A stretch of 53,874 nt of DNA from JAGDMS01 sp050015455 (GTDB lineage: Bacteria > Desulfobacterota > Binatia > HRBIN30), in assembly GCA_050015455.1 (NCBI GenBank), contig JBEKBJ010000020.1, positions 1 through 53,874 of the forward strand. Reading direction: 5' to 3'. The translations under genes were made by a program, and so were the position numbers. Shown piece after piece: positions 8,379-18,228 of the stretch. Position 1 is the stretch's first letter; the number at the start of each line of letters is the position of its first letter. The notes beneath the pieces are model-generated. The model did no database searches. It saw only the letters and a list, made by a program, of their open reading frames with translations, and was not told the origin of the DNA.

Positions 8379-9908
8379 ATGAGTGCGCACAAGCGCGCGC
8401 GTCAAACGTTCATATTGGTCGCCGTGGGGTTTCTAGCCGGCGTGATCGCTACCGAGGGCTTGAATCTCGGCTCGCGAGTCGAGGCGATCAGCTTCTGGGG
8501 TGAACAAAGCGCCGAACCTGCTGCCACCCCAACAGCGGCGCCCAAGGCGCAGGGCCCGGTGACCGCTTTGCCCGATTTTGCTGCGCTGGCGGAAAAGCTC
8601 AGCGCCACGGTGGTGAACGTGTCTACGACCTCCCAAGGGGAAGGGCCCAACATCGGTGGTGGTGAGGGTGGGCCCTTCGGCGGCGAGCCGCGCGGCCAGG
8701 GTAACCCACACGAATTCTGGGAACCGTTCGAGCGCTTCTTCGGTCCGCTGCCGCGGCGGCCCTTCAAACAACGCAGCCTCGGCTCCGGCTTCATCATCAA
8801 TCGCGACGGCTACATCCTCACGAACAATCACGTGATTGAAAACGCCGACGAAATTGTGGTGAGGACGTCGGACGAGAAGGAGTACAAGGCGAAGGTCATC
8901 GGGCGCGACCCGAAGACTGACATCGCCGTCATCAAGATCGATGATGCGAAGGATCTCACCGCCGTCACCATGGGGAACTCGGACGATCTGCGCGTGGGCG
9001 AGTGGGTGATGGCTATCGGCAATCCGTTCGGTTTGGAGCACACCGTCACTGCCGGCATCGTCAGTGCCAAGGGCCGCTTCATCGGCCAGGGAAGCTACGA
9101 CAACTTCATCCAGACCGATGCCGCCATCAACCCCGGCAACTCTGGCGGACCGCTGATCAACCTGAAAGGTGAGGTGGTCGGCATCAACACCGCCATCTTC
9201 AGCCCCCGTTCAGGTGGCAACATCGGCATCGGCTTTGCCATCCCGGTGAACGTCGCCAAGGACCTGCTGCCGGAGCTCGAGGAGAAGGGGAGGGTGACCC
9301 GCGGGTGGCTGGGCGTGATGATTCAAAAAGTCACACCGGATATCGCCGAATCACTTGGGTTGAACCAGCCCAAAGGCGCGCTGGTTGCCGACGTGATGAA
9401 GGACGGTCCGGCGCAGGAGGCGGGGCTCAAGGTCGGTGACGTGATCGTCGAGTTCGACGGTCACGCAATCAAGGAATCTACCGAGCTGCCGATGCTCGTG
9501 GCGCGCACACCGGTGGGCAAGACCGTCACCCTCAAGGTTATCCGCGACAAGAGCACGCAGAGTTTTTCGGTTAAGGTCGGTGAGTTCAAGGAAGAGGAGA
9601 CGGTGGTGGCCGGCGGCAAGGAGCAGGGCTTCGGGCTCACCGTGCAGCCGCTGACGCCGGAGATTGCCGACAGTCTCGGACTGGGCAGCGACGTCAAAGG
9701 CGTCGTCGTCTCCGGTGTCGAGCCGGGCAGCAGCGCCGATGAAGCCGGTATACGCCGCGGTGACGTCATCCTCGAAGTGAACCGCGAGCCGGTGAAAGAT
9801 CTGCCCAGCTACCGCAACGCACTGAAAGCCAGCAAGAGCAAGAGCGTGCTGTTCCTCGTACGCCGCGGCGACAATACCATCTTCATACCCCTGAAGCCTA
9901 ATCAATAG
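8379..9908 (+). CDS. degP: Periplasmic serine protease, HtrA/DegP-DegQ family
   Basis: Protease and chaperone that handles misfolded envelope proteins. An N-terminal hydrophobic segment (about residues 10-27) is a signal peptide or anchor. The trypsin-like domain has the triad His151 (TNNHVI), Asp181 (PKTDIAVIKI) and Ser255 (NPGNSGGPL). Two PDZ domains follow, at about residues 300-400 and 410-505, giving the DegP/DegQ/MucD architecture at 509 residues. A Gly/Pro-rich loop at about 85-130 sits where the LA loop lies in DegP. The start has a strong AAGGAGG site. A long hairpin follows the gene. Confidence 0.94.
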   Translation: MSAHKRARQTFILVAVGFLAGVIATEGLNLGSRVEAISFWGEQSAEPAATPTAAPKAQGPVTALPDFAALAEKLSATVVNVSTTSQGEGPNIGGGEGGPFGGEPRGQGNPHEFWEPFERFFGPLPRRPFKQRSLGSGFIINRDGYILTNNHVIENADEIVVRTSDEKEYKAKVIGRDPKTDIAVIKIDDAKDLTAVTMGNSDDLRVGEWVMAIGNPFGLEHTVTAGIVSAKGRFIGQGSYDNFIQTDAAINPGNSGGPLINLKGEVVGINTAIFSPRSGGNIGIGFAIPVNVAKDLLPELEEKGRVTRGWLGVMIQKVTPDIAESLGLNQPKGALVADVMKDGPAQEAGLKVGDVIVEFDGHAIKESTELPMLVARTPVGKTVTLKVIRDKSTQSFSVKVGEFKEEETVVAGGKEQGFGLTVQPLTPEIADSLGLGSDVKGVVVSGVEPGSSADEAGIRRGDVILEVNREPVKDLPSYRNALKASKSKSVLFLVRRGDNTIFIPLKPNQ

Positions 9909-9919
9909 GACCGCCGCAG

Positions 9920-9950
9920 GTGAGGCCAGGGAGCGCTTCCCTGGCCTCAC
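9920..9950 (+). terminator. Long hairpin between degP and the PBP gene
   Basis: A perfect 13-bp inverted repeat pairs 9920-9932 with 9938-9950 around a 5-nt loop. No run of T follows, so it may act as an mRNA 3'-end stabiliser or a weak terminator; the structure itself is certain. Confidence 0.6.
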
Positions 9951-9974
9951 GGTAAGTGACGCCCCTCGCCGCCG

Positions 9975-12323
9975 ATGTTGCGACGTATTGCATTCGGCTT
10001 TCTGCTCCTTGTCATCGCCATCACCGCCAGCGGCGGCATTGCGTTGTGGGCGGTCACGCACCGGTTGGCGCCGGTCGTGGTCGAGAAGTTTCGTACGCAC
10101 CGCTGGAAGTTCCCGTCGAAGGTCTACGCCGACAGCCTCCTGATCTATCCGGGGATGGATTTGCAGGCGATCGGGTTCTTCGACCGGTTGCGCGATCTCG
10201 ATTACCAGGCGGTCGACCACGAGGTGACGCGCAAAAGCGAGTATCGCTTCGAGAAGAAGGCCGGTCTGCTGGACATCTGGTTGCATGATTTTCCGTATCC
10301 GACCGTCGCCGGTAGCAGCGGTGTCGCGCGGTTGGAGGTCTCGGGTAGCGTGGTGGTGCGCATGGAGGATCTCACCACTCACAAGGAGCTGTACGCCTTG
10401 GAGCTCGAGCCCGAGCTGGTCACGGGCCTGTATCAAGGTGTTTGGGAGGAGCGGCACCTGGTGAGCCTCGACGAGGTGCCGCCGGTATTGCTGCGTGCCA
10501 TCATCGATGTGGAAGACCAGCACTTCTACGAGCACCACGGCATCGACATCGCCGGCATCGCGCGGGCGCTGTGGGTAGATGTGCGCAGCGGTCACGTCGA
10601 GCAAGGCGGCAGCACGTTGACGCAGCAGCTCATGAAGAACTTCTTCCTGACCGACGAGCGCAGCCTCAAGCGCAAACTCACCGAGGCGTCGATGGCGCTT
10701 ATCGTCGAGCGGCAGTTCTCAAAACAGGGAATCCTGACCAACTACATCAACGAGATCTACCTCGGCCAAAAAGGCGCCCAGGGGATCTACGGGGTGTGGG
10801 AAGCGTCGCGGTTCTACTTCGCCAAGGAGCCGCAGGACCTGTCGGTGGCCGAGATGGCGACGCTCGCGAGCTTGATCAAGGCGCCGAATCGCTACTCGCC
10901 TTTCCGCGACCCGGAGGCCTGCACGCGCCGTCGCAACTACGCCTTGACGCTGATGCTGAAGCAGGGCGATATCAGCCCCGAGCAATATGAGGCCGCCGTC
11001 ACCGAGCCGGTGCGCACCGCCGCGCCGGTCAACGAAACCAACGACGCGCCGTATTTCGTCGACTTCGTGCGCCAGGAGCTGTCACAAACATACCCGGCGC
11101 AGGTGCTGACCACCGAAGGGCTGCGCATCTACACCTCGCTCGATCCCCATTTGCAACGGCTCGCCGAGCAGACCTTGCAGGCCGGGCTGGCGGATCTGGA
11201 GCGGCGCCACCCGCGCCTGCGTGCCGACAAGCCGGCGGACCAGCTCCAGGGCTGCTTGATGGCCATTCAACCGCAAACCGGTGCCATCAAGGCGATGATG
11301 GGTGGGCGTGACTACCGCTCTACTCAGTTCAACCGCTGTACGCAGGCGCTGCGACAGCCGGGGTCGGTTTTCAAGCCGTTTACTTATCTGGCCGTGTTCG
11401 AAGAGACCCGGCACAACCCGCATCCTATCTTGCCGACGACGCGGATCGAGGACGAACCGTTCGAGTGGAGCTACGACAACCAGGTCTGGACGCCGGCCAA
11501 CTACAAGGAACGTTACATGGGCGAAGTGACGGTGCGCGAGGCCTTGGAGCACTCGCTGAACTGCGCCACCGCTCGCCTGGCACACGAGATCGGGCTCGAA
11601 CCGATCATCGACATGGCGCGGCGCCTGGGGATCAACTCGCCGCTGCCGCCGTATCCGTCCGTGGTCCTGGGTGCCGCCGAGGTCGTGCCGTTGGAGGTGG
11701 CGCAGGCGTTCACGGCGCTCGCCAACAGCGGCCTGCGCACCACGCCGTTAGCCATCAAGAAGGTATTCGACCACACTAATCATCCGATCGAACGCAACCC
11801 CGTCGAGGTCGAGCAGGTGGTGCCTGCGGACACCGCCTACCTCGTCACCCATCTGATGGAAGGTGTGCTCGACTACGGTACCGGTCGCGCCGCCCGCAAA
11901 CAGGGCTTCACGCGGCCGGCGGCGGGCAAGACCGGCACGACGAACGATTACGGCGATGCCTGGTTTGCCGGCTTTACGCCGGATCTGCTCGCCGTGGTAT
12001 GGGTCGGCTTCGACCACAAGCGCTCGCTCAATCTGGCCGGCGCGGAAGCAGCGTTGCCGATCTGGACGCAGTTCATGAAAGCCGCCACCGGGGGTTTGCC
12101 CGCCACTCCGTTCACGCCGCCGCCCGGCGTATCACTGGTACGCATCGATCCGGCCTCCGGCCTGCTCGCAACGCCGGCGTGCCCGGAATCGCTGGAAGAG
12201 GCGTTTTACAAGGGCGACGAGCCAACCGCCCCGTGCCCCCTACACCCGGCGCGGACGGAGACGCAGCAGCTCTCCAAAGGCGCTTTTCGCTTTTCTACCT
12301 CATCCTCCCATGCGGGCGGGTAG
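9975..12323 (+). CDS. mrcB: Class A penicillin-binding protein, PBP1B-like (transglycosylase/transpeptidase)
   Basis: Bifunctional peptidoglycan synthase anchored in the inner membrane, 782 residues. After one membrane helix (about residues 5-28), residues 44-140 resemble the UB2H-type region of PBP1B (FPSKVYADSLLIYPGMDL). The GT51 domain shows catalytic Glu180 (IDVEDQHFYEHHGID) and GGSTLTQQLMKN. The transpeptidase domain has the SxxK motif at Ser464 (GSVFK), SLN at Ser527 and KTG at Lys652 (GKTGTT). All key residues are present. No LpoB-like activator is nearby. It follows degP by 66 bases across a hairpin and converges on the UPF0182 gene. Confidence 0.94.
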   Translation: MLRRIAFGFLLLVIAITASGGIALWAVTHRLAPVVVEKFRTHRWKFPSKVYADSLLIYPGMDLQAIGFFDRLRDLDYQAVDHEVTRKSEYRFEKKAGLLDIWLHDFPYPTVAGSSGVARLEVSGSVVVRMEDLTTHKELYALELEPELVTGLYQGVWEERHLVSLDEVPPVLLRAIIDVEDQHFYEHHGIDIAGIARALWVDVRSGHVEQGGSTLTQQLMKNFFLTDERSLKRKLTEASMALIVERQFSKQGILTNYINEIYLGQKGAQGIYGVWEASRFYFAKEPQDLSVAEMATLASLIKAPNRYSPFRDPEACTRRRNYALTLMLKQGDISPEQYEAAVTEPVRTAAPVNETNDAPYFVDFVRQELSQTYPAQVLTTEGLRIYTSLDPHLQRLAEQTLQAGLADLERRHPRLRADKPADQLQGCLMAIQPQTGAIKAMMGGRDYRSTQFNRCTQALRQPGSVFKPFTYLAVFEETRHNPHPILPTTRIEDEPFEWSYDNQVWTPANYKERYMGEVTVREALEHSLNCATARLAHEIGLEPIIDMARRLGINSPLPPYPSVVLGAAEVVPLEVAQAFTALANSGLRTTPLAIKKVFDHTNHPIERNPVEVEQVVPADTAYLVTHLMEGVLDYGTGRAARKQGFTRPAAGKTGTTNDYGDAWFAGFTPDLLAVVWVGFDHKRSLNLAGAEAALPIWTQFMKAATGGLPATPFTPPPGVSLVRIDPASGLLATPACPESLEEAFYKGDEPTAPCPLHPARTETQQLSKGAFRFSTSSSHAGG

Positions 12324-12354
12324 AAAGCGATGTAACTCCAGCAGTGCCGGCCAC

Positions 12355-15066
12355 TCACTGCGGCGCGCCTTCCAATGCTTTCTGGAGCGTGTTCATCTCG
12401 ATGCCGAAGGTTTGCCAGTCGCCGTTGCGCAGCGCGTCGAGCGCCTGGCGGTAGTGCCGCAGCGCTTCGGCGGCAGGGGCAGCTGTGCCGGCGCTGGGCG
12501 CCGCGGCCGCGCTGACGATCGGCTGCTGCTTTTCCTCGCCCCGGAAGAGCGCCGCCAGCAAGGGCTCGACCGTCTGGCTCATCACCACACGATCGCCAGC
12601 GGAAGCGATCAGCCGCTTGAGCTCAGGCAACTCCCGCTTTTCGGCGCGCAGGTACAGGGGTTCGAAGTACAGTAGCGCGTCGTCAATCGGGATCACCAGC
12701 AGATTGCCACGAATCACTCGCGACCCGGTCTGGTTCCACAACGACAGCTGCTGTGAAATGGTGGTGTCCTGATCGATGCGGGCCTCGACCTGCGCCGGAC
12801 CGAAGATGAGCTTTTCCTTCGGGAAGGCGTACTCGATCACCGTGCCGTAATGCGGGTTATCGCAGCGCGCCGCCAGCCAGGCGATCATGTTGTCCCTGTT
12901 GTTGGGCACCATCGGCAGCATGAGGATGAACTCCTCGCGTGCTTCATCCGGCAACCGCATGATGGTGTAGTACGGCTGCATTGTAATGGTCTGCCCACCG
13001 TAGCTTTCTTGCGGGAAACTCCACTGATCTTCCTTGTTGTAGAACACCTCCGGGTCGGTCATGTGGTAGGTGCCGTACATGCCGGCCTGCAGGATGAACA
13101 GGTCCTCGGGATAGCGGATGTGCTGGCGCAAGGCCGCCGGCATCGCGTCAAGCGGCCGGAACAGCGAAGGGAAGATGCGCTGGTAGGTGCGGACGATGGG
13201 GTCTTCCGGATCGGCGACGTAGAAGACGACCGTGCCGTCGTAAGCGTCGAGGGTGATCTTGACCGAGTTGCGGATGTAGTTGATGCCGGCCCGCTGGGCC
13301 GGTTGCGAGTAGGGCAGGGCGTCACTGGTGGTGTACGCATCCTGCAGCCACACCAGCCTGCCGTCGCTCACGACCACGTATGGATCGCGGTCCAGGTGCA
13401 GGAACGGTGCGATTTGGCTGATGCGTTGCTGCGTCATACGGCGGAAGAGGATGCGGCTGTTGGCGGTGACGTTGCCGCTGATTAGCAACTTGAAATCACC
13501 CAAGTACCAAGCGAACAGCGCCCGCCGCCACATGGTTCCCAACGACACGCCGTCACGGCCGGCGTAAGTGTTGTAGACATTTTCCTGGCCCTTGGCGTAG
13601 TCGAACTCGTTGGTGCCGCCGCCGACCACGACGTAGTTGGATGTCTCCTCGCCGAAGTAGACCTCGGGCCGCTGGATGGGAAGGCCCACCGGCGACGCCG
13701 GGGGAATGTCCTTCACATAGAAGATCGGCAGGCCTTCCTCGTCGAAACGGTTCACCGGGCTCATGGTGATGCCGATGCCATGGGTGAACTTGAAATGCTC
13801 GTTGATCCACGTGTGCGCATCGGGAGGCAGCTTCTCCTGGTTCAGCTCGCGCGCTGAGAGCATCACCTGCTGATACGTGCCGTTGAACGTGTAGCGATCG
13901 ATGTCGACGTCGTGGAAATCGTAGTACAGGCGGATCTCCTGCAGCTGGCGATAGGTGTCGAGCAGCGGGCGTGGATCCCACCAGCGGATGTTCTGAATCG
14001 TCGTTTGATTGGCTGCCAACACCTCCGACGTGAGCTTGCCTTTGGCGGGAAATGGCTTGCTGCTGATGGGGTCGAGTCCGAAGCCGTATCGAGTGAGCGC
14101 AATGTTGCTGGCGATGTACGGCGATTCCAGCCGCAACTCGTCCGGCTTTACGCGATAGCTTTGGAACACACCCGACACGGTGCCTTCCAGCAGCGACCCG
14201 CCGAGTACGAATACTAACGCAGCTACTGGCAGGCGAAAGCCGAGCTTGACGAAATTGGCGAGACACAATACGGCGGCGACCACGGAAAGCCCGATCAGGC
14301 CAATGAGGAGCGGCAGCCGCACGTGCACATCGGTGTACGCCGCGCCGAAGACGACGCCGGTGTTGCTCAGCAGCAGATCGTAACGCTGGAGAAAGTAATC
14401 CGCTGCTTTGACGATGAAGAAGATGGCGAGCAGCGCGGAGAGGTGCCGCACCGCAGCCGGGCTCACACGTGGAGTTCCCGATTCAACATCGATCGCGCCG
14501 CGCGCCCAGTAGACGCCGCCAGCCATGAAGATGGCGAGGAACACCATGAGTATTCCCCAATCACGTAGGATGCCATAGGCCGGTAACACGAACACGTAGA
14601 AGCCGAGGTCCTTGCCAAAGAGCGGATCGGTACGCCCGAACGGGACGCCGTAGAGCCAGTTGAGGAAGGTCTCCCAATTGCCCGCTTGCGCGACGCCGAT
14701 GAACAGCCCTAGCACGGCCGCGAGCGCCACGACGATGAGACGCCAGGGGAGATTCTCGGGCGTCAACTCCAGGATGTCGGGCACGCCCTCGACGCCGTCG
14801 CCGCGCATCAGGCGCAGCCGGCGCGGCTGTGGCGGCGGCAGCGTGCGCGCCGCGAGCACGCCGTTGAACGCCAGCAGCGCCGCAGAGAGTACCGCCGCAA
14901 CGCCGAAAGCGATGAGCTTCGTCCCCCAGGTGGTGACGAAGACGGCACCGAACCCCAACATGTTGAACCAGAGCCAGTCGACGAGGAGACCGCTCAGCGT
15001 CGCGGCTCCGACGGTGAGCGCAATCACCAGTACGGCGGCAATCAGCAGTGGAACTGTACGCTTCAT
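12355..15066 (-). CDS. UPF0182 family large membrane protein
   Basis: 903-residue protein with about seven membrane helices in the first ~310 residues (starting VPLLIAAVLVIALTVGA), then a large domain of about 550 residues, probably extracytoplasmic, with many Trp/Tyr-rich blocks (for example WINEHFKFTHGIG and SNYVVVGGGTNEFDY). A Pro/Ala-rich linker near residue 850 is followed by a short helical tail. The architecture and conserved TNEFDY and TRYGFGL blocks fit UPF0182; its function is unknown. It is 36 bases downstream of the DUF1232 gene on the same strand, so the two probably form an operon. Confidence 0.92.
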   Translation of the reverse strand: MKRTVPLLIAAVLVIALTVGAATLSGLLVDWLWFNMLGFGAVFVTTWGTKLIAFGVAAVLSAALLAFNGVLAARTLPPPQPRRLRLMRGDGVEGVPDILELTPENLPWRLIVVALAAVLGLFIGVAQAGNWETFLNWLYGVPFGRTDPLFGKDLGFYVFVLPAYGILRDWGILMVFLAIFMAGGVYWARGAIDVESGTPRVSPAAVRHLSALLAIFFIVKAADYFLQRYDLLLSNTGVVFGAAYTDVHVRLPLLIGLIGLSVVAAVLCLANFVKLGFRLPVAALVFVLGGSLLEGTVSGVFQSYRVKPDELRLESPYIASNIALTRYGFGLDPISSKPFPAKGKLTSEVLAANQTTIQNIRWWDPRPLLDTYRQLQEIRLYYDFHDVDIDRYTFNGTYQQVMLSARELNQEKLPPDAHTWINEHFKFTHGIGITMSPVNRFDEEGLPIFYVKDIPPASPVGLPIQRPEVYFGEETSNYVVVGGGTNEFDYAKGQENVYNTYAGRDGVSLGTMWRRALFAWYLGDFKLLISGNVTANSRILFRRMTQQRISQIAPFLHLDRDPYVVVSDGRLVWLQDAYTTSDALPYSQPAQRAGINYIRNSVKITLDAYDGTVVFYVADPEDPIVRTYQRIFPSLFRPLDAMPAALRQHIRYPEDLFILQAGMYGTYHMTDPEVFYNKEDQWSFPQESYGGQTITMQPYYTIMRLPDEAREEFILMLPMVPNNRDNMIAWLAARCDNPHYGTVIEYAFPKEKLIFGPAQVEARIDQDTTISQQLSLWNQTGSRVIRGNLLVIPIDDALLYFEPLYLRAEKRELPELKRLIASAGDRVVMSQTVEPLLAALFRGEEKQQPIVSAAAAPSAGTAAPAAEALRHYRQALDALRNGDWQTFGIEMNTLQKALEGAPQ

Positions 15067-15102
15067 AGGTTGCGCTCCACGCTCTTACTCTCCACGCTCC
15101 AC

Positions 15103-15423
15103 TCAGACCCCTGCGTCGATACGGCGGACATGCTCCTGCACCACCTCTCGCGGGCACATGTACATGAACAAGCGGCAGACCACAATTACCACCACGATGT
15201 CGTCCACCTCGCCAAAGAATGGAATCACATCGAGAATGAGGCCGATAGGGGACAGCACATAAAGGAAGCTCAGGAGAAGCAGGCCCTTTGGCCAGATGGA
15301 TACCCGCACGTCCCAGAACAGCCGCCAATAAAGGCGCACGAAGTTCGGCAGGTGGCGCAGGAAGCGCAGTCCACGCATGCCCAACTGCAAGGTCGGCCAC
15401 GTGGAGCCGGCACGCAAACTCAT
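15103..15423 (-). CDS. Small DUF1232 (YkvA-like) membrane protein
   Basis: 106-residue protein with the DUF1232 core: a hydrophobic helix (PKGLLLLSFLYVLSPIGLIL), the SPIGLILDVIPFFGEVDD signature with Asp residues at the membrane edge, and a second hydrophobic helix (VVVIVVCRLFMYM). The biochemical role of the family is not known. It is first in a two-gene leftward unit with the UPF0182 gene and divergent from the GST gene, with 108 bases between the starts. Confidence 0.85.
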   Translation of the reverse strand: MSLRAGSTWPTLQLGMRGLRFLRHLPNFVRLYWRLFWDVRVSIWPKGLLLLSFLYVLSPIGLILDVIPFFGEVDDIVVVIVVCRLFMYMCPREVVQEHVRRIDAGV

Positions 15424-15531
15424 GACTCTCTTATAGCGGGTCCGCGTCGCTACGTCACGCCCGCAGATGGTGGCGCGGTGCGGTTGGAGGAAGGACGACA
15501 GGCTGGCATGATGGAGTCACCAGGAGGGACC

Positions 15532-16200
15532 ATGATCGATCTCTTCACCGCACCCACGCCAAATGGCTGGAAGGTTTCCATTATGCTCGAAGAGCTGGGT
15601 TTGCCGTACACGGTGCACCCAATCAACCTGCTCGAGGGACAACAGAAAGAGCCGTGGTTCCTGAAGATAAATCCCAACGGCCGCATCCCAGCAATCATCG
15701 ACCGTGACGAGGACGATTTCGCGGTGTTCGAGTCGGGCGCGATTCTGATCTACTTGGCCGAGAAAAGCGGACGGCTTTTGCCCGCCGCCCGGCGCGCACG
15801 TTCTGAGGTGGTCCAGTGGCTCATGTTTCAAATGGCCGGCGTCGGCCCGATGCAAGGGCAGGCCAACGTCTTCTTTCGCTATGCCCCTGAGAGGATCAAG
15901 TACGCCATCGAGCGCTACCAGAGCGAAACCGCACGGCTCTACCGTGTCCTCGACGGGCGCCTGGCCGACCGTGAGTTCATCGCCGGCGATTACTCGATTG
16001 CCGACATCGCCACATGGCCCTGGGTGTACATCCACGCCTGGGCCGGCGTCGAGACCGACGGCATGCCGCATTTGAACCGTTGGCTTGAGACCATGGCGGC
16101 GCGGGCGGCGTGCATCAAGGGCGTGCAAGTCCCGGTGGCGGGTCAGGATGACCCAGAGATGCAGCGCTGGATCGAGAAGTTCCGCGCCGGCGGAGCGTGA
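15532..16200 (+). CDS. yfcG: Glutathione S-transferase, YfcG-like
   Basis: 222-residue GST with an N-terminal thioredoxin-like domain and an all-helical C-terminal domain. The APTPNGWKVSIMLEELG start, NPNGRIPAI, and FESGAILIYLAEK (glutathione-binding ES) closely resemble E. coli YfcG, a disulfide-bond oxidoreductase that uses glutathione. The C-terminal part has YAIERYQSETARLYRVLD and YSIADIATWPWV, also YfcG-like. I chose ATG 15532, preceded by GGAGGGA, over a longer frame from 15070 that runs antisense to the DUF1232 gene. It converges on recQ. Confidence 0.92.
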   Translation: MIDLFTAPTPNGWKVSIMLEELGLPYTVHPINLLEGQQKEPWFLKINPNGRIPAIIDRDEDDFAVFESGAILIYLAEKSGRLLPAARRARSEVVQWLMFQMAGVGPMQGQANVFFRYAPERIKYAIERYQSETARLYRVLDGRLADREFIAGDYSIADIATWPWVYIHAWAGVETDGMPHLNRWLETMAARAACIKGVQVPVAGQDDPEMQRWIEKFRAGGA

Positions 16201-16285
16201 GGAGAAGCAACTAGCTCAGTGCAGGCGTTCGCAATTGCGGCGCCGTATCCTCATGTGCAAAACGCGGCACTTGGGCTGCGTCGCC

Positions 16286-18187
16286 TCACGGGTGTTGCCG
16301 CTGGCGCCGCGGACGATCGCCGATGGCGGCATCGAGCCCGAGCTGATGCTGGTGACAGTACGCCGCGATGTGTTCGAGGAAACGCGGTCCGAGATCGGCA
16401 AGCTTGCGCTCGCCGATGCCACGCACGTTGAGGAAGGCACCGGGTGATCCCGGCCGGGCGCGCGCCATGTCACGCAGGGTGGCGTCGCTAAACACCACGT
16501 ATGGCGGCACGTGGCGCTCGTCCGCCACCTGGCGGCGCAGTGCCCGCAAGCTGTCAAACAAGCCACGGTCGACGCCCTCCCAGGATTCTTCGTCGAAACG
16601 TGTCTTGGTGACCTCGACCTTTGGTTGCAGGAGGCGGACGGTTTGCTTGCCCCGCATCACCGCCCAGGAGGCGTCGTTCAGGCGCAGGACCGGACGTTCA
16701 TCGGCGGTGCGCTCCAGTAGACCGGCATCAATGAGCTGGTAGATCATGTTGTTCACCGGCTTGCGGCCGGAGCTTTTCAGCAGCCCGTAGGTGCTGAGCC
16801 GTTCGTGGTGCCAGCGGCGGACGCGCTCGGTGTCAGCTCCGAGCAGGATGTCGGTGATGTGCTCGGCGCCGAAACGTTCGCCGGCACGCGCCACGCACGA
16901 CAGGATCTTTTGCGCCGCCACGGTGCCGTCGGCCACGCCCTCAACCTCATCGAGGCATACATCGCAGGCGCCGCAGCTCGTGCGGCGGTAGGCTTGCCCG
17001 AAGTACTCGGATAACTTGCGGTGACGGCACTGGACCCCGCCGCAGTACTGGCGCATGTGTGCCAGGAGCTGCTTCGAAGCGGCGAGGACTTCCGCCGGCG
17101 CGCCGGCCTCGCCGGCGCTCTTCTCGATGAGCGATTCCCAGCGAATCACATCGGCGGCCGAGTACAACAGGACGCATTCGGCTTCGAGGCCATCGCGTCC
17201 CGCCCGCCCGGTTTCCTGCTGATAGTGCTCGACGGACTTCGGCATGGCGGCGTGGATCACGCAGCGCACGTCACTACGGTCGATGCCCATACCGAAGGCC
17301 ACGGTGGCGGCAACGACGTCGAGTTGCTCCGCCGCGAACGCATCTTGGGTGCGCCGGCGCTCGTCCGGCTCCATGCCGGCATGGTAGTGCGCCGCCCGCA
17401 CGCCATGTTCCCCTAAGGCCGCCGCCATCCCCTCGGCATCCTTGCGGCTGATGCAGTAGACGATGGCCGCTTGCCCGGCGTGGCGGCGGATGACCTCCAA
17501 CGTCTGTTTCTCGGCGTCGACCCGCGGCACGATGCGATACACCAGGTTCGGCCGATCGAAGATGCCGACGAGAATGCTTGGATCGCTCAGCCGCAACTGC
17601 TCGACGATGTCGGCGCGCACGCGCTCGGTGGCGGTGGCGGTGTAGGCGTGTACGCTGGCCTGTGGGAAGCGCGTCTTCAACTCGGCGAGTTGGCGGTACT
17701 CCGGCCGGAAGTCGTGGCCCCAGTGGCTGATGCAGTGCGCCTCATCAATGGCGAAAGCACGCACGCCGACCCGCTCCAGGAGTTGCAGGAAGCGGGGCGT
17801 CAGCAAGCGCTCCGGCGCCACGAAAACGAGCCGAAACTTGCCGGCCGCGATCTCCTCCTCAATCTGGCGCACCGCCCCCGCCGGCATGCCGCTGTACAAC
17901 GCCGCCGCCGGATAGCCGCAGGCGCGCAGCCCGTCGACCTGGTCCTTCATCAGCGAGATCAGAGGCGAGACGACGACGTCCATACGCTGCGCCAACTCGG
18001 CGGGCACCTGGTAACACAGTGACTTGCCGCCACCAGTCGGCATCACCACCAGCGAATCCCGCTGTTCCAGTCCCGCGCGAATCGCCTGCTCCTGGATGGG
18101 TCGCAAAGCGCTGAAGCCCCAGTAACGGCGGACGACCTTCAAGATGTCGTCGAGTGACCAGGCGTGCAACTTGGAGATGTTCTTCAT
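16286..18187 (-). CDS. recQ: ATP-dependent DNA helicase RecQ
   Basis: 3'-5' DNA helicase in recombination and replication-fork repair, 633 residues. The core starts with RPIQEQAI and motif I PTGGGKS (Lys55), then the DEAH box at 148-151, motif III TATAT and motif VI (QQETGRAGRD). The zinc-binding region has a CGGVQCRHRKLSEYFG block and CGACDVC, so the four Cys are present. A winged-helix (RQC) domain follows and an HRDC domain closes the protein (FDSLRALRRQVADERHVPPY, FLNVRGIGERKLADLG). Complete. It lies 41 bases downstream of a small exported-protein gene on the same strand. Confidence 0.96.
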   Translation of the reverse strand: MKNISKLHAWSLDDILKVVRRYWGFSALRPIQEQAIRAGLEQRDSLVVMPTGGGKSLCYQVPAELAQRMDVVVSPLISLMKDQVDGLRACGYPAAALYSGMPAGAVRQIEEEIAAGKFRLVFVAPERLLTPRFLQLLERVGVRAFAIDEAHCISHWGHDFRPEYRQLAELKTRFPQASVHAYTATATERVRADIVEQLRLSDPSILVGIFDRPNLVYRIVPRVDAEKQTLEVIRRHAGQAAIVYCISRKDAEGMAAALGEHGVRAAHYHAGMEPDERRRTQDAFAAEQLDVVAATVAFGMGIDRSDVRCVIHAAMPKSVEHYQQETGRAGRDGLEAECVLLYSAADVIRWESLIEKSAGEAGAPAEVLAASKQLLAHMRQYCGGVQCRHRKLSEYFGQAYRRTSCGACDVCLDEVEGVADGTVAAQKILSCVARAGERFGAEHITDILLGADTERVRRWHHERLSTYGLLKSSGRKPVNNMIYQLIDAGLLERTADERPVLRLNDASWAVMRGKQTVRLLQPKVEVTKTRFDEESWEGVDRGLFDSLRALRRQVADERHVPPYVVFSDATLRDMARARPGSPGAFLNVRGIGERKLADLGPRFLEHIAAYCHQHQLGLDAAIGDRPRRQRQHP

Positions 18188-18228
18188 GGTGCGATTCGTT
18201 CAGGCATCCTGTCGGCGCTCCCAGGCGG

